This document shows, in pieces, positions 59,923-64,000 of a stretch of 64,000 bases of DNA. The stretch covers positions 1,550,001 through 1,614,000 of the forward strand of contig NZ_JQNA01000001.1 of assembly GCF_000745015.1 (NCBI RefSeq), given 5' to 3'. Below the pieces are notes generated by a model. It was not told the origin of the DNA and ran no database searches. It saw only the letters and a list, made by a program, of their open reading frames with translations. Numbering within the stretch: the stretch's first letter is position 1; the number at the start of each line of letters is the position of its first letter. This DNA comes from Burkholderia sp. 9120 (GTDB lineage Bacteria > Pseudomonadota > Gammaproteobacteria > Burkholderiales > Burkholderiaceae). The position numbers and the translations under genes were made by a program.

Positions 59923-61173
59923 ATGAAACAAACAGCATCGAAAAAACAAGCCTGGTTCCGCGTCACGCAGATCGCCTTAGCCAGCACCGCGTTTGCCATG
60001 CTCGTCGCTTGCGGCGGCGGCAGCGACAACAACAACAACGCCAGCGCCACCCCGGCGGGCGGCGTGAAACTGCAGGTCGTGTCGTTCGGCGACAGCCTGT
60101 CGGACGTCGGCACGTACGCACCGGTGATCCAGTCGAGCTTCGGCGGCGGCCGCTTCACGACGAACCCGGGCGAAGTGTGGACGCAGAAGGTCGCGGAATA
60201 CTACGGCGGCACGTTGAGCGCCGCGTATCTGGGTGGCTTCGGCCAACCGCTGGTCGCAACCGGCGGCTTCGGCTACGCGCAAGGCGGCTCGGACGTCGTC
60301 AACCCGCAAGGCGAGGGTTGGGCGCCGAACAACATGGCAGCGACGACCGTGCCGGTGGTGACCCAGGTCGCCAACTACGTGAGCGCGCATGGAAGCTTCA
60401 ACGCGAACCAGCTCGTGCTGATCAACGGCGGCGCGAACGACATCTTCCAATTCGCGGGCACCACGGCGAATCTGACGGCGCTCGCCACCGCGCTGGCTAC
60501 GCAATATCCGCAGCTCGTCGCGGCCGGCCAACTGCCGGCTACGCCGGCAGGCCAGGTGACGTTCATCGCCGGCTATCTGCAACAGTTGCCGAACCCGCAG
60601 ATCGCACAGGCGGCCGCGCAACTCGCCGCGCAGATTCAAACCATCGTCAGCTCGGGCGCCACACACGTGGTGGTCTCGACGGTGCCGGACATCGGCAACA
60701 CGCCGCAAGGCGTGCAGGCGAATGCGGCCTCGCCCGGCGCGGCTGCACTGCTGACGGGTATTACCGCGGCGTATAACGGCATCCTGCTGCAGAACCTGCA
60801 GGCGCGTGGCCTGGTGGGTACGGGCAAGGTCATCGTGGCCGATGCGTTCACGTGGCTGGACCAGCAATTGCCGAACTACCAGGCGCTGGGCTTCACGGTG
60901 TCCAACACGGGCACGGCGTGTAACCTGTCATCGATGGTGGCTAATGCAACCGCGTACGCTACGGCGAACCCGAGCGCCACGAACGGCCTGACGCCGGCTC
61001 AGTATGGCTCGCAGTTCGGCTCGTCGCTGTTCTGCTCGCCGCAGACCTATACGGTGGCCGGCGCCGACCAGACCTACATGTTTGCGGATCTGGTTCACCC
61101 GAGCACGCACCTGCACGCGCTGTTCGCGACGTACGTCACGCAGCAGATCGCGGCAACGGGTCTGGGCAAGTAA
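59923..61173 (+). CDS. SGNH/GDSL-family esterase lipoprotein
   Basis: A 416-residue predicted lipoprotein with the signal RVTQIALASTAFAMLVACGG (lipobox VAC) followed by a Gly/Ser/Asn linker. Catalytic block I is VSFGDSLSDVG with the nucleophile Ser, block III is INGGANDI, and block V is FADLVHPSTHLHALF with catalytic Asp and His. Enzymes of this family hydrolyse short esters or phospholipids at the cell surface. No beta-barrel autotransporter domain is present. Good GAGGAG site before ATG 59923; terminator follows. Confidence 0.92.
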   Translation: MKQTASKKQAWFRVTQIALASTAFAMLVACGGGSDNNNNASATPAGGVKLQVVSFGDSLSDVGTYAPVIQSSFGGGRFTTNPGEVWTQKVAEYYGGTLSAAYLGGFGQPLVATGGFGYAQGGSDVVNPQGEGWAPNNMAATTVPVVTQVANYVSAHGSFNANQLVLINGGANDIFQFAGTTANLTALATALATQYPQLVAAGQLPATPAGQVTFIAGYLQQLPNPQIAQAAAQLAAQIQTIVSSGATHVVVSTVPDIGNTPQGVQANAASPGAAALLTGITAAYNGILLQNLQARGLVGTGKVIVADAFTWLDQQLPNYQALGFTVSNTGTACNLSSMVANATAYATANPSATNGLTPAQYGSQFGSSLFCSPQTYTVAGADQTYMFADLVHPSTHLHALFATYVTQQIAATGLGK

Positions 61174-61213
61174 GTTGAAGGTCGCCGTACAGCGGCGACG
61201 GATGCAGATGTGA

Positions 61214-61250
61214 AAACGCCCGGCTTGGTGATCAAGCCGGGCGTTTTTGT
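61214..61250 (+). terminator. Intrinsic terminator after the GDSL gene
   Basis: ACGCCCGGCTTG and CAAGCCGGGCGT form a perfect 12-bp stem with a 5-base loop, preceded by an A-run and followed by TTTTTGTT, about 40 bases past the stop codon. Confidence 0.92.
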
Positions 61251-61382
61251 TGGGTCGTGGGGTTGGCGGGCCGGGCGGGGTGGAAAAGCATGCTTGTGTG
61301 TGCAGCTTGTGTTCGCCGTGCGCCGTGCAAGCCCTGCGCTATTCGGCACTGCGCAAGTAGCCGCTTGCATCAAACCCGCCGC

Positions 61383-62438
61383 TTACCCCTGCGCCTCAAA
61401 CGCCGCGGCGGCTCGCCCCAGCCGGTCATTGACCGCGATCCATTCGATCGTGTCGGGCAGCTTCTCGATCAGAATGCGCGTGACGTTCGCGCGATCCAGC
61501 GCTCTGAGCAAGCCATACAACTCGCGCGCATAGAGATGCGGATCTTCAGGCGCGGCGATGAAATGCACGCCTTCGGCATCCGCCCAATGGCCCGCTCGCG
61601 ATGCCCGCGCTACCAGCGCGACCCGCTCGCCCGCTTCGCGCGCAGCCAGCAGAGGTTCGAGCGCGCCGAACGGCAACAAGGCCAGCGGCGTGCGCGGCGC
61701 GTAATGCGCCTTCAACGTGCCCGAAGCGCGCGGCGCAGTGGCGTCCGATCCATCCGGCAGACGCGGCGCTTCGCCGAGCACGTCGGCGATATCTTGCGGG
61801 GTGACGCGGCCCGGTCTCAACAGCGCTGGGAATCCGCGCGATAGATCGACAATCGTCGACTCGATGCCGACGTCCGACGCGCCGCCGTCCAGCACATGAA
61901 TCGCCCCGCCGAACTCGTCGCGCACATGCTGCGCGGTGGTCGGACTGACATGCCCGAAGCGGTTCGCCGACGGTGCGGCCACGCCGCCATGTCCGCCGCG
62001 CAATGCACTGAACGCTTGCAGCAACGCTTGCGCCACCGGATGTGACGGGCAACGCAAGCCCACCGAATCCTGCCCGCCGCTGACGGCGGGATCGATGTGC
62101 GCGGCGCGCTTCAGAATCAGCGTGAGCGGGCCCGGCCAGAACGCGTCGATCAGACGTTGCGCGTCGGCGGGTAAATGCTCGACCCAGTAGTTCGGATCGC
62201 CATTCGGCGCGAGATGCACGATCACCGGATGATTCGCCGGCCGCCCCTTCGCCGCGTAAATGCGGGCAACCGCATCCGGACTCTCGGCGTCGCCGCCGAG
62301 GCCATACACCGTCTCCGTGGGAAACGCGACCAGCCCGCCCGCGTCGAGCAACGCGGCCGCGTGCTCGATCTGCGCGGCGCTCACGGGCAAGACGCTCGCG
62401 GCGTCTTCGGCTTCAGCGGGTTTCGGTTGATCCGGCAT
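61383..62438 (-). CDS. tsaC: L-threonylcarbamoyladenylate synthase, long Sua5-type
   Basis: A 351-residue enzyme that forms threonylcarbamoyl-AMP from threonine, bicarbonate and ATP for tRNA t6A modification. The YrdC/TsaC domain (about 20-215) has VAFPTETVYGLGGDA and IYAAKGRPANHPVIVH; a second C-terminal Sua5 domain (about 225-345) makes this the long form. It is the last gene of purE-purK-tsaC, with 10 bases after purK. t6A made here feeds TcdA encoded at 1.8 kb. Confidence 0.94.
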   Translation of the reverse strand: MPDQPKPAEAEDAASVLPVSAAQIEHAAALLDAGGLVAFPTETVYGLGGDAESPDAVARIYAAKGRPANHPVIVHLAPNGDPNYWVEHLPADAQRLIDAFWPGPLTLILKRAAHIDPAVSGGQDSVGLRCPSHPVAQALLQAFSALRGGHGGVAAPSANRFGHVSPTTAQHVRDEFGGAIHVLDGGASDVGIESTIVDLSRGFPALLRPGRVTPQDIADVLGEAPRLPDGSDATAPRASGTLKAHYAPRTPLALLPFGALEPLLAAREAGERVALVARASRAGHWADAEGVHFIAAPEDPHLYARELYGLLRALDRANVTRILIEKLPDTIEWIAVNDRLGRAAAAFEAQG

Positions 62439-62448
62439 GGCGCGCGCG

Positions 62449-63705
<1,257 letters not shown>

Positions 63706-63795
63706 GGGGGTCGGACAGCAACATCTTGTATGGGACCAGCGTAAGCGCTACCGCTGATCGGACAGGGGACATCTTTATAGGATCAATCCCGGCGC

Positions 63796-64000
63796 TTAGA
63801 GCGCCGGCAATACCATCGCATGAGCCGCTTCATTCTGGCGAACGCGGAACGCCGCCAGTTTCTCCGCATACTCGGCGCTCGTACCGCTCAGAATCGACAC
63901 CGCGAACAGCGCAGCATTCGCCGCGCCCGCTTCGCCGATCGCGAACGTGGCCACCGGCACGCCCTTGGGCATCTGCACGATCGAATGCAGCGAATCGACA
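63796..64000 (-). CDS. purE: N5-carboxyaminoimidazole ribonucleotide mutase PurE (N-terminal part outside window)
   Basis: Only the last ~67 residues are present: [20 protein letters not shown], followed by [17 protein letters not shown], the highly conserved C-terminal half of PurE (SLxSIVQMPxGVPVATxAIG). PurE rearranges N5-CAIR to CAIR in purine synthesis, immediately after PurK. The frame is open to the right window edge, so the start lies outside. The stop codon sits in the loop of a GC-rich hairpin at 63789-63807. Confidence 0.95.
   Translation of the reverse strand, partial: VDSLHSIVQMPKGVPVATFAIGEAGAANAALFAVSILSGTSAEYAEKLAAFRVRQNEAAHAMVLPAL

Overview
The window looks like one contiguous chromosomal segment of a GC-rich betaproteobacterium, most likely Burkholderiales and probably Paraburkholderia or a close relative. 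Evidence for this is the high GC with strong third-position bias, the kynB-kynU-kynA order beside an Lrp-type regulator, a BpeAB-OprB-like RND pump with its divergent TetR gene, and the style of the sugar-alcohol uptake genes. The genus is inferred. No rRNA, tRNA, CRISPR array, transposase or phage gene was recognised.

Layout. (1) 0-8 kb: housekeeping and stress genes: pirin (cut by the window edge), a CnoX-type thioredoxin, tcdA, pdxH, cfa, a DUF72 protein, msrA and a flavin reductase. (2) 7.7-11.3 kb: the kynurenine route, with a divergent Lrp/AsnC regulator and kynB-kynU-kynA, turning tryptophan into anthranilate. (3) 11.3-13.2 kb: an unusual island. A single secreted AA10 lytic polysaccharide monooxygenase gene sits between two inverted ~210-bp copies of a hairpin-rich repeat centred on a 34-36 nt perfect palindrome. 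The two convergent genes ending at the repeats have strikingly GT-rich coding strands. (4) 13.2-32.4 kb: two sugar-alcohol systems. On the minus strand a ribose-type ABC importer, AraC regulator, Zn-dehydrogenase, FGGY kinase and SDR form one operon. On the plus strand lie D-arabinitol dehydrogenase, xylulokinase and a SorC regulator. A second minus-strand operon encodes a sorbitol-type SDR and a MalFGK-like importer with an embedded HAD phosphatase. In both ABC operons a strong hairpin directly follows the binding-protein gene.

(5) 32.7-35.4 kb: a znuACB-like metal importer in which the ATPase carries a His-rich tail. (6) 35.5-39.2 kb: glutathione-dependent formaldehyde oxidation (frmA, fghA) and a second xylulokinase. 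(7) 39.5-41.1 kb: an NCS2 purine permease whose leader can fold into a compact, bulged hairpin resembling a riboswitch aptamer. (8) 41.2-48.4 kb: a tripartite RND efflux pump and divergent TetR repressor, with an AcrR-like operator between them. (9) 48.4-52.7 kb: an isochorismatase-like hydrolase, a GlxA-type regulator with a 29-copy TTCGGC repeat in its N-terminus, a CoxG-like protein, DUF427 and a small secreted protein. (10) 53.0-56.7 kb: a two-component system and a DegP/Q protease, with HTTAAK direct repeats upstream of the protease. (11) 57.0-64.0 kb: dacB, a sterol-desaturase-family hydroxylase, a GDSL lipoprotein, then purE-purK-tsaC, with purE cut by the window end.

Most genes are ordinary core or catabolic genes. 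The features least explained by known annotation are the inverted repeat pair with its flanking codon-usage shift, the NCS2 leader RNA, the GlxA hexanucleotide repeat, and the repeat array in front of the protease gene.
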